Shown one piece after another: positions 16,926-24,828 of a stretch of DNA of 34,180 bases. Each line of letters opens with the position of its first letter. The stretch's first letter is position 1. The position numbers and the translations under genes were made by a program. The stretch lies in NCBI RefSeq assembly GCF_001613465.1, contig NZ_BDCK01000058.1, forward strand, positions 1-34,180, given 5' to 3'. The DNA is from Nocardia niwae NBRC 108934 = DSM 45340. GTDB taxonomy: Bacteria > Actinomycetota > Actinomycetes > Mycobacteriales > Mycobacteriaceae. The notes beneath the pieces are model-generated. The model was not told where the DNA came from and did not search any database. It saw only the letters and a list, made by a program, of their open reading frames with translations.

Positions 16926-18035
16926 TCAGAGGACGGACTTCGGCGGGCTCGCGGGCACCTGACCGTAGGAGCTCGCGTAGCCCGCGGGCACGCCCGCGCC
17001 CGCGGGCGGCGCCGGGCGCAGGAACAGCTTTCCGTGCCTGCTGCGATCGCGCAGCGCCCACATCCGCCAGGTGAGCACCGGGTGGCTGGACAGGGCGTTC
17101 ACCATCCAGACGAAGAATCCCTTCTCCACGGCCGCCCGATCGGCCATCTCGTCGAAGCCGATCAGCCTGTTCATGTACTTGCCCGCGGCCAGGGTGCCCA
17201 TGGCGGCGGAGGCTCCGGTGTGCCGATTGCAGTAACCGTGGTTGTCCGCGGTGTACTCCTGCGCGCGGATCAGGCTGTTGCCGACGATCGGCAGGAAGGG
17301 CACGAGAAACATGCCCAGCTGCCGCCAGTACGACGCGTGCCCGGCCGCGATGTGGCCCACCTCGTGGCCGATGATGAACGCCAGCGCGTCCGGTTCGCGT
17401 GCGGCGCCGCCGATCTCGAACAGGTCGCTGTAGACCACCACGTAGCGCCGGAAGCCGTGTCCGCTGGCGAACGCGTTGATCTGGCCATTGCCCAGCACGA
17501 CGTACGCGTCGGGCACCTTCGCCATGCCGAAGCGGGCGGCGGCGTCCACCACCATCTGGTAGCCCTCCGGGAACTGGGTCGGCGACATCCGCACGCCGTT
17601 CACCCGCTGACCGGCGTAGTTGATGCCGCGGCCGAACCACAGCAGCAGCGGGGCGGCCGCGAACGCCAGCACGTACTGGTCGAAGTTGCCCGTCGCGAGC
17701 AGCACCAGCGCGATCAGGTACGCGAACACGGTCAGCACCACCACGACGACCAGCATCGGGATCTCCCAGCTGTGCCGGGCGGGCATGCCGAAGGGCGACA
17801 GACCGCGGGGCTGCCGCTGCGGCGGCGCAGGGGGCGGCACCGGGACGCCGGGGTAGGAACCGTACGGTGCCGGATACACCGCGGGGGGAGCGGCCGGATG
17901 CGAGCCCGAGGTGTACTGCTGGCCATAGGACGACGCGGCAGGTGCGTCCTGAGCCGAGACCCACCCGCCCTGTGGGGCATACGGGTCGGTTTGTCGGCCC
18001 GCCTGGTCGGGCGGCTGGGGTTCGAACGGCTGCAT
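16926..18035 (-). CDS. M48-family membrane zinc metalloprotease
   Basis: A 369-residue HtpX/Ste24-like peptidase. The zinc motif HEVGH is at 224-228 and the third ligand Glu260 is in AQEYTAD. Transmembrane helices lie at about 93-113 and 120-138, with a hydrophobic stretch at 240-256. The first 85 residues are Pro/Gly/Tyr/Gln-rich and disordered, and a shorter Pro/Ala/Gly tail closes the protein. The expected role is turnover of membrane proteins, with the catalytic domain at the membrane face. The ATG at 18035 is preceded by TAGAGT seven bases away, consistent with a leaderless message. It is divergent from rpiB. Confidence 0.9.
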   Translation of the reverse strand: MQPFEPQPPDQAGRQTDPYAPQGGWVSAQDAPAASSYGQQYTSGSHPAAPPAVYPAPYGSYPGVPVPPPAPPQRQPRGLSPFGMPARHSWEIPMLVVVVVLTVFAYLIALVLLATGNFDQYVLAFAAAPLLLWFGRGINYAGQRVNGVRMSPTQFPEGYQMVVDAAARFGMAKVPDAYVVLGNGQINAFASGHGFRRYVVVYSDLFEIGGAAREPDALAFIIGHEVGHIAAGHASYWRQLGMFLVPFLPIVGNSLIRAQEYTADNHGYCNRHTGASAAMGTLAAGKYMNRLIGFDEMADRAAVEKGFFVWMVNALSSHPVLTWRMWALRDRSRHGKLFLRPAPPAGAGVPAGYASSYGQVPASPPKSVL

Positions 18036-18042
18036 GGGATGA

Positions 18043-18048
18043 ACTCTA
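18043..18048 (-). promoter_or_regulatory. Candidate -10 (TAGAGT) for leaderless M48 gene
   Basis: On the minus strand TAGAGT fits TANNNT and ends seven bases before the ATG at 18035. No Shine-Dalgarno is present between them. Confidence 0.4.
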
Positions 18049-18201
18049 TTCAGTTGCCGGGAACGGGGTTGGCGCGTCTGCCGTGTCACCGGGCCCGGTG
18101 GCCGCGAACACAGCTGGCGTATCAGTCGATTCGCGCGGGCCGTCCGCGGTGTTAATCGCGGGGCGTGCCCTCTTGCCGCCCCGCCGCGGCCGCCTGACAC
18201 A

Positions 18202-18684
18202 ATGCCTGCCATGCGCGTTTACCTGGGTGCCGACCATGCCGGTTTCGAACTGAAGAATCACGTCAAGGCCCATCTCGAGCAGGCGGGCCACGAGGTCGTC
18301 GACTGCGGTGCGCTCGAGTACGACGCGCTCGACGACTACCCCGCCTTCTGCATCGAGGCGGCCCGCCGGACCGTCGCCGACCCCGGCAGCCTCGGCCTGG
18401 TGTTCGGCGGCAGCGGCAACGGCGAGCAGATCGCCGCCAACAAGGTGCCCGGCGCCCGCTGCGCGCTCGCCTGGAGCGTGGAGACCGCGAAACTGGCGCG
18501 CGAGCACAACAACGCGCAGCTGATCGGCATCGGTGGCCGCATGCACTCGACCAAGGAGGCGCTGGCCATCGTGGACGCGTTCGTGTCCACCCCGTGGTCG
18601 GACGAGGAGCGCCACCAGCGGCGTATCGACATCCTGGCGGAGTACGAGAAGACCGGCATCGCCCCGGCGGTGCCCGCCTACTGA
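18202..18684 (+). CDS. rpiB: Ribose-5-phosphate isomerase B
   Basis: A 160-residue enzyme of the pentose phosphate pathway that interconverts ribose 5-phosphate and ribulose 5-phosphate. With the ATG at 18202 the residue numbering matches the M. tuberculosis enzyme: Asp11-His12 in GADHAG and the catalytic base Glu75 in GGSGNGEQIAANK. The actinobacterial type uses this Glu rather than the Cys of the E. coli type. The segments SVETAKLAREHNNAQLIGIG and DEERHQRRIDIL are diagnostic. A second ATG at 18211 is possible. It is followed by nei1 after 23 bases, as in mycobacteria. Confidence 0.96.
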   Translation: MPAMRVYLGADHAGFELKNHVKAHLEQAGHEVVDCGALEYDALDDYPAFCIEAARRTVADPGSLGLVFGGSGNGEQIAANKVPGARCALAWSVETAKLAREHNNAQLIGIGGRMHSTKEALAIVDAFVSTPWSDEERHQRRIDILAEYEKTGIAPAVPAY

Positions 18685-18707
18685 GCGCACGGAGGTCGTA
18701 ACCGGCT

Positions 18708-19520
18708 GTGCCGGAAGGGCATACACTGCACCGTCTCGCGCGGCTGCATCAGCGTCGGCTCGCGGGCGGTGTGGTGCGCGTGTCGAGCCCGCAGGGCAAG
18801 TTCGCCGCGGGTGCGGCCCGAGTGGACGGGCAGGTGCTGACGAAATCCGAGGCGTGGGGCAAACACCTGCTGCATCACTACGACTCGGGCTTGGTCGTAC
18901 ACGTACATCTGGGCTTGTACGGGACGTTCACCGAGTCCGGGCTGCCGATGGGGGAGCCGGTCGGGCAGGTGCGGATGCGCATGTTCGGCGGGCCGGACGG
19001 CAGGCCGGGGTTCGGCACCGACCTGCGCGGACCCACCGCGTGCGAGATCCTGTTGCCGCCGCAGGTCACCGCGCTCACCGACCGGCTCGGCCCGGATCCG
19101 CTGCGGCGCGGAGCCGACGCGGACCTGGCATGGCAGCGTATCCGTCGTTCCCGCAGGCCGATCGGCGCGCTGCTGATGGATCAGCAGGTGGTCGCCGGGG
19201 TCGGTAACGTCTATCGGGCGGAGCTGCTGTTCCGCCACCGGATCTCGCCGCATCGTCCCGGCACGGGCCTGTCCGCGGGTGAATGGGCCGAGATGTGGGC
19301 GGATCTCGTCGCGCTGATGCGGGTGGGTGTGCGCGTCGGGAAGATGGTCGTGGTGCGACCCGAACACGATCACGGCGAGCCCTCCTACGCCCCGGATCGT
19401 CCGCGGACCTACGTCTACCGCCGCCAGGGCGCCCCGTGCAGGCTGTGCGGAACGCCGATCGCCTACCAGGTGATGCAGGGCAGAAATCTCTTCTGGTGCC
19501 CCAGCTGCCAACCCGGCTGA
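18708..19520 (+). CDS. nei1: Fpg/Nei-family DNA glycosylase/AP lyase (Nei1, Rv2464c-like)
   Basis: A 270-residue base-excision repair glycosylase that removes oxidised bases and nicks abasic sites. Mature Pro-Glu (PEGHTLHRL) is at the N-terminus and supplies the nucleophile. The catalytic Lys lies in EAWGKHLLHH, the helix-two-turn-helix in DQQVVAGVGNVYRAE, and the C-terminal zinc finger has the spacing C-x2-C-x16-C-x2-C. GTG is the start, with GGAGGT at 18691-18696. The sequence is close to Rv2464c and occupies the same place after rpiB. Confidence 0.95.
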   Translation: MPEGHTLHRLARLHQRRLAGGVVRVSSPQGKFAAGAARVDGQVLTKSEAWGKHLLHHYDSGLVVHVHLGLYGTFTESGLPMGEPVGQVRMRMFGGPDGRPGFGTDLRGPTACEILLPPQVTALTDRLGPDPLRRGADADLAWQRIRRSRRPIGALLMDQQVVAGVGNVYRAELLFRHRISPHRPGTGLSAGEWAEMWADLVALMRVGVRVGKMVVVRPEHDHGEPSYAPDRPRTYVYRRQGAPCRLCGTPIAYQVMQGRNLFWCPSCQPG

Positions 19521-19544
19521 CGGACCGCCGCCGTGCGGCCCCGG

Positions 19545-20495
19545 TCAGCCGGCGACGGCGGTGTCGATGTCCGGCTCGTCCGCGAGGGCGAAGCGGCGGC
19601 CCCCGGCCGTCTTCGCCGAGTACATCGCCCGGTCGGCGCGGCGGAGCAGATCGGTGAAGTCCAGCGGGCTGCCCGGCGGGTTGTAAGCGGTCCCTACGCT
19701 GGCCGACACGGGTACCGGCCCGGCCGACGACCAGACGGGGTCCCGCAGTGCGGCCACGATCCGGTGTGCGAGGTCGCCGAGGTTGTTGTGGTGGGGGTTG
19801 GTCGCGAGGACGAATTCGTCGCCGCCGTAGCGGCAGATCACCGTGTCCGGCGGACAGGCTTCGCGCAGCCGCCCGGCCAGTTCGACCAGCACCTCGTCGC
19901 CGATCGCATGGCCGTATCCGTCGTTGATCTGCTTGAACCGGTCCAGGTCGATCAGCAGCAGTCCGACGCCGCGGGTCGGGTCGGTGGCCATCAGGCGGAC
20001 CTTGTCCTGCAGCAGCGTCCGGTTGGCCAGGTCGGTGAGCGCGTCGTGGGTGGCCTCGTGGCGCAGCCGGTGCTGCAACGCGGCGATCTCCTGGACCCGG
20101 AGCGATACTTTCGCCGACAGGTTCTGCTCTTGCTGCGCTAGGGCGCGCTCCTGCAGCGCCTGGGCGTAACTATCGATGGCCTGGCTGGCGATGAACGGCC
20201 AGCGGGTGGCCACCAGCGAACCGGGCGCGCCGGACGGGAAACCGAGCAGCCAGCGCGTGGCCTGCGCCAGCATCCGAATCCGGTCGAACGGCGCCTCGGC
20301 GAGCCGGGCCCCGAGCATCCGCGCTTCGGGTACCGGGAACGGCTCCGACCTGGCGAGCGTGAGCAGGCGCTCGACGATCTCGATCAGGACGGGTTCCAAC
20401 TGCTGGGGCGCCGCGCCCGACCCGGGCTCGGCGCAGACCGCACGGGCCCAGGCTCGGGCCATGGCGGCTACCGGGGGCTCGATATCGGCCGACAT
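19545..20495 (-). CDS. Diguanylate cyclase (GGDEF)
   Basis: A 316-residue soluble protein. Residues 1-105 are an uncharacterised helical sensory region, 105-150 a probable coiled-coil linker, and 150-310 a complete GGDEF domain with the intact RYGGDEF signature near 222-228 and IDLDRFKQINDGYGHAIGDE upstream. It should make cyclic di-GMP from GTP. The product-inhibition RxxD motif lacks its Arg (the position reads CPPD), so feedback inhibition may be absent. No transmembrane segment is seen. The ATG at 20495 has GGTGAG upstream; GTG at 20504 is an alternative. It is convergent with nei1. Confidence 0.9.
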   Translation of the reverse strand: MSADIEPPVAAMARAWARAVCAEPGSGAAPQQLEPVLIEIVERLLTLARSEPFPVPEARMLGARLAEAPFDRIRMLAQATRWLLGFPSGAPGSLVATRWPFIASQAIDSYAQALQERALAQQEQNLSAKVSLRVQEIAALQHRLRHEATHDALTDLANRTLLQDKVRLMATDPTRGVGLLLIDLDRFKQINDGYGHAIGDEVLVELAGRLREACPPDTVICRYGGDEFVLATNPHHNNLGDLAHRIVAALRDPVWSSAGPVPVSASVGTAYNPPGSPLDFTDLLRRADRAMYSAKTAGGRRFALADEPDIDTAVAG

Positions 20496-21519
20496 CGGAC
20501 TCACCCGGTGTGAGCGACGTCGGTACCCGGATGCCCTGTACGCACACAGGTGCCGGCGTCACCCTGATCGTTCCCACTGCTACGCGGTTGTGTCCACCTG
20601 GTTCGGCGCACGCTCACCGCCCCCTTTCCAGATACCCCCGTCCGGCAAAAAGGATCCTAGCAAGCCACTCGGCATCGAAAAGTGACGATTTGCAACGTGT
20701 TCTCGATTCCCGGCGAATGGCGATCGGGTATGTGATCGTTCCCGTCGCGTTCGTGTTACACCTGATTCCTGTTCGCTGCAAAATCGCGCCGCGACGCGCT
20801 GGCGACACGCGGTACGAAGTGTGCGGGGAGCGGTGCGCGAGCCGGGAGGGCGGTCCGGGCCGTCCAAGCGCCGCTCGCTGCCCGAGAACCTGTTCTCGCA
20901 CGCGACGTCCTCGTCTTCCCTGTCGAGTTCCGGTTGGTGGGGCCGAGCGTTCCGGCGGCGGGCATCTGCTCGCTGCCCTCCGCTTGTGGCGGCGCGGGGC
21001 GCGGACGCCACCGCTCGGGGGTGAGACGGCGGAGCCCGCCTCGCCCGGATGCGTGACGAGCATCCGGCTGGTCCGTGTTCCGGGAGTCTCGGCGCGCTCG
21101 GCGGAGGAGCTGCGGGACCGATTCGTTCCCGGCGCGCACCGCGTCGACTCGCTCCGGGTCCAGCGGCCGTGGCTCGGCGAGACGCCGAGCGCGTCGGCCG
21201 TGACGGCGAGTCGTGCGGTCCTCATCGGAATTCCCTCGAGCGAAGTTCCTGGGGTGACAGGTGTGTCATTCGAGTTTCGCCCACCGGAATCCGACACGCC
21301 AGAGTTTCAATGAAAAATAGCCTTTAAAATTTCCCGCGAGCGCGCCGCCGGACCCGGGCCGACCCCTCGTGCGAGACTGTGCGCGGCAACCCCGGAGCGC
21401 TCCGGCGGGCAACCTGCGAGATCTCGCTGCGCGGGGGGCTGATTGGCGTTTCGGAAGCCGGGTTCGGTACAGTCGGATCGCACACGGCATCGTGGCGATC
21501 CCATCGGTGTCGTATGCCT
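20496..21519. other. About 1 kb without a convincing gene
   Basis: Reading frames exist on both strands, but their composition looks like random GC-rich translation and I recognise none. The best candidate is a plus-strand frame from GTG 21053 to the stop at 21313 (86 residues), whose third-position G+C is high for its first 58 codons. I do not consider it proven. An AT-rich patch at about 21304-21340 and the tRNA promoter near the right end are the only other notable points. Confidence 0.5.
21443..21473 (+). promoter_or_regulatory. Candidate promoter of the tRNA-Gly/tRNA-Pro pair
   Basis: TTGGCG (21443-21448) and TACAGT (21468-21473) with a 19-base spacer lie about 45 bases before the tRNA-Gly gene. 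The spacer is slightly long. Confidence 0.4.
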
Positions 21520-21593
<74 letters not shown>

Positions 21594-21641
21594 CGGAGCA
21601 TTCATCCTCGTCGGCGGCCCGCCCCGGCCGCCGCGAGGCCA

Positions 21642-21718
<77 letters not shown>

Positions 21719-21806
21719 TCGTTCGGGGGGCCGGTTCGCGTTCAGGTCTCGTCCGGCGCCGGCGGCAGACGCATCGCTGCGCCGTCTTCGCTCAGCGAAT
21801 GGGTAT

Positions 21807-21826
21807 ACCTACTTACCTCAGTAGGT
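21807..21826. promoter_or_regulatory. Perfect inverted repeat, operator-like
   Basis: ACCTACT-N6-AGTAGGT, 7-bp arms at 21807-21813 and 21820-21826. It resembles a TetR-type operator in shape. It lies in the 399-base gap between tRNA-Pro and merR (21719-22117), where I see no gene. Confidence 0.4.
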
Positions 21827-21881
21827 TTCGCGTGTGCGCGGGAGTGGACGGTCGGGGCCACCGTGGGGAATGTGGGACCAC

Positions 21882-21900
21882 CGCTCCGGTCTCCGGAGCG
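21882..21900. terminator. Short GC hairpin, possible tRNA-operon terminator
   Basis: CGCTCCGG-tct-CCGGAGCG, a perfect 8-bp stem with a three-base loop followed by TTCG. It could end transcription from the tRNA pair, although it lies 160 bases beyond tRNA-Pro. Confidence 0.35.
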
Positions 21901-22094
21901 TTCGCCGGGTACCTCGTGGCAACTCTTCGGCACTGGTCATGCCCGGGAATGCGCACGGGTTCGCCGGGTCCGTGTTCGATGCACGAGACCGGCGCACGGG
22001 ACTTTCGCCGCAGCCACCGGCTGCGCACCGCTCGAAAGAACCGTACGGATTTTGTCTACGTAAGTATTGGACAGTGCCGGATGGAAATAGGAGA

Positions 22095-22113
22095 ACGGCC
22101 GGTTCGCGGCCGT
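22095..22113 (-). terminator. merR terminator hairpin
   Basis: ACGGCCG-N5-CGGCCGT, a perfect 7-bp stem just past the merR stop codon. In the minus direction it is followed by TCTCCTATTTCC, which is moderately T-rich. Confidence 0.6.
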
Positions 22114-22117
22114 GCCG

Positions 22118-22840
22118 TCACTGCTCGGCCTGTACCTGCGGACTGGAGGCCACGGTGGGCGGCGGCAGTTCGGAGTGCCGGGCGAACGCCTGGTCGATCA
22201 GCTCCGACGTGGCGCGGGTGACGATCAACCGGGCGATGGCCAGGTCGGTTTCCAGCTTCGTGCGATCGCGCGGGGTCCGGGCGGATTCCTCGTAGGTCTG
22301 TCCGGCGAGACGGTAGAACAATTCGGTGGCGAAGCGGTCGGCGATGCGATCGCAGTCCGCGCGCAGGCGCTCGACCAACTGGAACGTGTCCTGCATCGGG
22401 AGCCCCGTGTCGGTGAGCCGGGTGGCCAGATCGCAGCACCGCGGGTTGGTGACCCGGTACGCCTCGAGCGGGTCTTCGCTGGAGGCCAGTGCCTGCTTCG
22501 CGTACTCCGGCAACTCGGCGTAGCTGTCCTGTGGCTCGGTGGTTGCTTCCGGATCCGCTTCGGCCGCGTTGGCGTTCTTCACGCCGAGTACATCGGCGAG
22601 TCCGTCGCCGCGGTCCCAGGCTTCGAGCAGTTCCCTGATCCCGTTCAGCTTCATGCCACGCCCCAGCAGGCGGCTGATCGTTTGCAGCCGGTTGAGGTGG
22701 TCCGACCCGTAATACCCGATCCGCCCACGCACCTCCGGCGAGGGGAGGAGCCCTCGCTCGTGGTACACGCGGACGCTGCGCACGGTGGTGTCGGCTGCCC
22801 GTGCCAGTTCGTCGATCGTGAATTCAGAGTCTGCAGCCAT
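22118..22840 (-). CDS. MerR-family transcriptional regulator
   Basis: A 240-residue regulator. Residues 7-75 are a MerR winged helix-turn-helix (FTIDELARAADTTVRSVRVY, then the wing RGRIGYYGSDHLNRL and a long helix). The remaining 165 residues form a helical effector domain, including YAELPEYAKQALASS and a helical C-terminus (RTKLETDLAIARLIV). There is no metal-binding Cys cluster, so a metal sensor is unlikely. The ATG at 22840 has no Shine-Dalgarno. The gene is divergent from the whiB-like gene, and the intergenic region carries two copies of a dyad that also occurs before the conjugation operon, which makes this protein a candidate controller. Confidence 0.9.
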   Translation of the reverse strand: MAADSEFTIDELARAADTTVRSVRVYHERGLLPSPEVRGRIGYYGSDHLNRLQTISRLLGRGMKLNGIRELLEAWDRGDGLADVLGVKNANAAEADPEATTEPQDSYAELPEYAKQALASSEDPLEAYRVTNPRCCDLATRLTDTGLPMQDTFQLVERLRADCDRIADRFATELFYRLAGQTYEESARTPRDRTKLETDLAIARLIVTRATSELIDQAFARHSELPPPTVASSPQVQAEQ

Positions 22841-22893
22841 GTTTAAAAGGAAACCATAGTCGGGCCTCCGTGGAAAATGGTCCGTTTCATAAC

Positions 22894-22913
22894 GTGCCGT
22901 TAAAGACGGTAGC
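22894..22913. promoter_or_regulatory. Degenerate third copy of the shared dyad
   Basis: Contains CCGTTAAAGACGG, similar to the dyad at 22936-22956 with one base deleted. It overlaps the merR -10 (22906-22911) and starts 42 bases, about four helical turns, from the better copy. Confidence 0.4.
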
Positions 22914-22934
22914 TGGGTGTTGCTTGAAGGTCAA
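22906..22934 (-). promoter_or_regulatory. merR promoter
   Basis: On the minus strand TTGACC (22934-22929), 17 bases, TACCGT (22911-22906). Predicted start about 22899, giving a leader of roughly 59 bases. Confidence 0.6.
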
Positions 22935-22935
22935 C

Positions 22936-22956
22936 GAGCCGTTACATAGCGGCACA
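22936..22956. promoter_or_regulatory. Shared operator candidate between merR and whiB promoters
   Basis: The core CCGTTACATAGCGG (22939-22952) is an imperfect dyad. The whole 21-base stretch matches the one at 24763-24783 at 17 positions in the same orientation. It lies exactly between the divergent -35 elements of merR and the whiB-like gene. Confidence 0.55.
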
Positions 22957-22961
22957 AGAGG

Positions 22962-22990
22962 TTGTGTGCTGGGCAACAGTGGGCTACCGT
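22962..22990 (+). promoter_or_regulatory. whiB-like gene promoter
   Basis: TTGTGT (22962-22967), 17 bases, TACCGT (22985-22990). Predicted start about 22997, leaving a leader of roughly 110 bases before the ATG at 23108. The -10 is identical to that of merR. Confidence 0.55.
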
Positions 22991-23107
22991 GCGTAGACCA
23001 GCTTATCGCGGCTGGGTTCCGGGGACTGTTGAGCAGCCCTGATGACCGTCCGATCCATGGGCCACGCACCTGCCTGAGGTGTGTGCTCGGCATCCCCGGA
23101 GATGGCT

Positions 23108-23560
23108 ATGAGCATTACGCGAACCCTTCCGATGGACACGGGATCCATTGCGTCAGCAAAGGTCTCGTCGATTCCGGCAAAGTCGAACCAGCGGCCCCCG
23201 TGCGCCGACGTCCCGGACAACTGGGACATGGACACCGGGAATCCGGATGCCTGGCGAGCAGCAGTGCGCACCTGTCAGAGTTGCCCCTTGCTCGTGCAGT
23301 GCCAGCAGCTGGCGCAGGCGCTGACCTCCCGTGGTGACGGTCCCCGCGCGATGATCTGGGCCGGCGTCGCCTACGACAACTCCGGCGGCGTCATCGAGAA
23401 CTTGGACCGGCACCGCGCCGCGCCGATCGATCACAAGCGCCCCATGCGGATCATCCGCACCGGGCCGCGTCCGCTGCGCACGATCTCCACTCTTCCCGCG
23501 CCCCGTCGGCACATCGTGCTCGGGCAACCCCTCAAACCGACCGGCACCGACGGTCTGTGA
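23108..23560 (+). CDS. WhiB-like iron-sulfur regulator
   Basis: A 150-residue Wbl protein. Four cysteines in the family pattern (Cys32, Cys56, Cys59, Cys65; C-x23-C-x2-C-x5-C) should hold a [4Fe-4S] cluster. The GVWGG-type turn is present as MIWAGV (82-87), with Ala in place of a Gly. A basic C-terminal tail (about 105-135, KRPMRIIRTGPRPLR) would contact DNA. The ATG at 23108 has GGAG six bases upstream. WhiB-like genes are frequent on actinobacterial plasmids and integrative elements. Here it is divergent from merR and sits upstream of the transfer operon, so a regulatory role in the element is inferred. The length and tail differ from the classic short Wbl proteins. Confidence 0.88.
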   Translation: MSITRTLPMDTGSIASAKVSSIPAKSNQRPPCADVPDNWDMDTGNPDAWRAAVRTCQSCPLLVQCQQLAQALTSRGDGPRAMIWAGVAYDNSGGVIENLDRHRAAPIDHKRPMRIIRTGPRPLRTISTLPAPRRHIVLGQPLKPTGTDGL

Positions 23561-23610
23561 CTATGCTGCGTGCAGTTTTTCGCGTCGATTCCTTCGGTGG
23601 GGTGTAACTC

Positions 23611-24504
23611 ATGACAGTGCTGGCATTGGAGATCGGGTCGTCGGGCTTCGCGGCGACCAAGGTCGCCGACGATGTCGACACCGACGACATCCGGAGGATC
23701 CCGATCCCGGCGACGGGAGCATGGGACCGATGCCAGGAATTGCTGCTCGAGGTCGCGGGCGGTGACCAGGTCACCGCCCTCGGCATCGCTTCGGCCGGGC
23801 CGATCGACATGGCGGCCGGGGTGATCGCTCCCGGCGACGTGCCGGAGTGGCGAGCGGGTTTCGGCATCGTCCGAGCCGCGCAGAAGCTGTTCCCGGAAGC
23901 GCAGGTTCCGCTCGCGCTGGACGGCGTGTGCCTCGCGCTGGCGGAGCGGAGTTTCGGCGCGACGAGCGGAGTGATGGACAGTCTGGCGATCGGCGTCTCC
24001 GATCGCATCACCGGCGGAATCGTGGTGGGCGGCTTCACCTTGGTGGGGCGTACCGGCAACGCGGGGCACGTGGGTCATGTCCTGGTTCCCGGTTTCGACG
24101 ATCGGTGCTCCTGTGGCGGCCGCGGATGCCTGGAGGCGGTCGCCGGCGGCCTGGCCGTGGTGCGCTGGGCGCGGGAGCAGGGCTGGGCGGGCACATCGGT
24201 GCCGGAACTGCTGGATGCAGCCCGCGTCGGCGAGGACATCCCGGCCGCGGCGCTCGGCCGGGCGGGCACGGCGCTCGGCCGGGCGATCGCCTCGGTGGCG
24301 GCATTGCTCGACATCGATCTCGTTGTGCTCGGCGGCTCGCTCGCCGGAGCCGGTCCCGTGTTGTGGAAACCGCTGGGCGAGGCCGTCGCAACGCATGCCA
24401 GGCTGAGCTTCCTGCCCGGATTGCGTGTGATCCCCTCGCAGCTCGGGGACGTCGCGACGGTTCTGGGCGCAGGTGTGCTGGCGCTGGTAGGCAGGAACGC
24501 CTGA
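23611..24504 (+). CDS. ROK-family protein with degenerate ATP-binding motifs
   Basis: A 297-residue ROK protein (sugar kinase/repressor fold) without a DNA-binding domain. The ROK signature is clear: GRTGNAGHVGH followed by the zinc motif CSCGGRGCLEA, and LALDGVCLALAE, where the Asp aligns with the catalytic base. However, the first phosphate loop, normally DxGxT, reads EIGSSG. The second, normally GTGxGxG, reads VSDRITGG. Kinase activity is therefore doubtful, and a ligand-binding or regulatory role is possible. It starts at ATG 23611 with a weak GGTGGGGTG upstream, 50 bases after the whiB-like gene. Whether it belongs to the mobile element or to the host is open. Confidence 0.85.
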   Translation: MTVLALEIGSSGFAATKVADDVDTDDIRRIPIPATGAWDRCQELLLEVAGGDQVTALGIASAGPIDMAAGVIAPGDVPEWRAGFGIVRAAQKLFPEAQVPLALDGVCLALAERSFGATSGVMDSLAIGVSDRITGGIVVGGFTLVGRTGNAGHVGHVLVPGFDDRCSCGGRGCLEAVAGGLAVVRWAREQGWAGTSVPELLDAARVGEDIPAAALGRAGTALGRAIASVAALLDIDLVVLGGSLAGAGPVLWKPLGEAVATHARLSFLPGLRVIPSQLGDVATVLGAGVLALVGRNA

Positions 24505-24756
24505 TCCTTTCGCGCTCGGCACAAGCCCTGGGCGAGAAGAGGTTCCGGTCGTAGGCGAAATTAGCCACGGGAATGCCACAGGCCTCGGATGGTGGCTGCG
24601 GTTGATCTTGTGCGCCGGTTTGCGGCGGATGTGCCGTCGCTCTGCGCGCCGGTATGGGGGTGCTCGACCGAACTTAACGTGAACAAAATGAACACGCCTG
24701 CGTGTGCCCTATCGACATGACGGAGACTTCATGAGTACGGACGGTTCTCTCACGAG

Positions 24757-24785
24757 TTGATTGAGCCGCTAAATAACGGTACATT
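24757..24785 (+). promoter_or_regulatory. Promoter of the conjugation operon
   Basis: TTGATT (24757-24762), exactly 17 bases, TACATT (24780-24785). It is the best sigma-70-type promoter in the window. Predicted start about 24792, with a leader of roughly 77 bases. Confidence 0.65.
24763..24783. promoter_or_regulatory. Shared operator candidate inside the conjugation promoter
   Basis: The core CCGCTAAATAACGG (24766-24779) is a dyad that fills the promoter spacer. It is 12 of 14 identical to the reverse complement of the core at 22939-22952, and the 21-base stretch is 17 of 21 identical in direct orientation. Confidence 0.55.
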
Positions 24786-24808
24786 GCCTGAGTCACAAGA
24801 TGTCTCAT

Positions 24809-24828
24809 CCGGGTTGAGGCGGACCCGG
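24809..24828 (+). promoter_or_regulatory. Leader hairpin
   Basis: CCGGGT-N8-ACCCGG, a perfect 6-bp stem within the predicted untranslated leader of the conjugation operon, 40 bases before its first start codon. Confidence 0.35.

Noticed and set aside
18087..18100. Perfect 14-base palindrome CACCGGGCCCGGTG between the M48 gene and rpiB
   Set aside because: All-GC palindromes of this size are expected by chance in such DNA, and it is not repeated or placed at a promoter.
20510..21313. 267-residue plus-strand frame
   Set aside because: Most of it is Arg/Pro/Ala random-looking sequence without motifs or a ribosome site; only the last 86 codons look even weakly gene-like.
24731..24760. Nine-codon ORF (MSTDGSLTS) with GGAG upstream, possible leader peptide
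   Set aside because: It lies upstream of, and overlaps the -35 of, the predicted operon promoter, so it would not be in that transcript.
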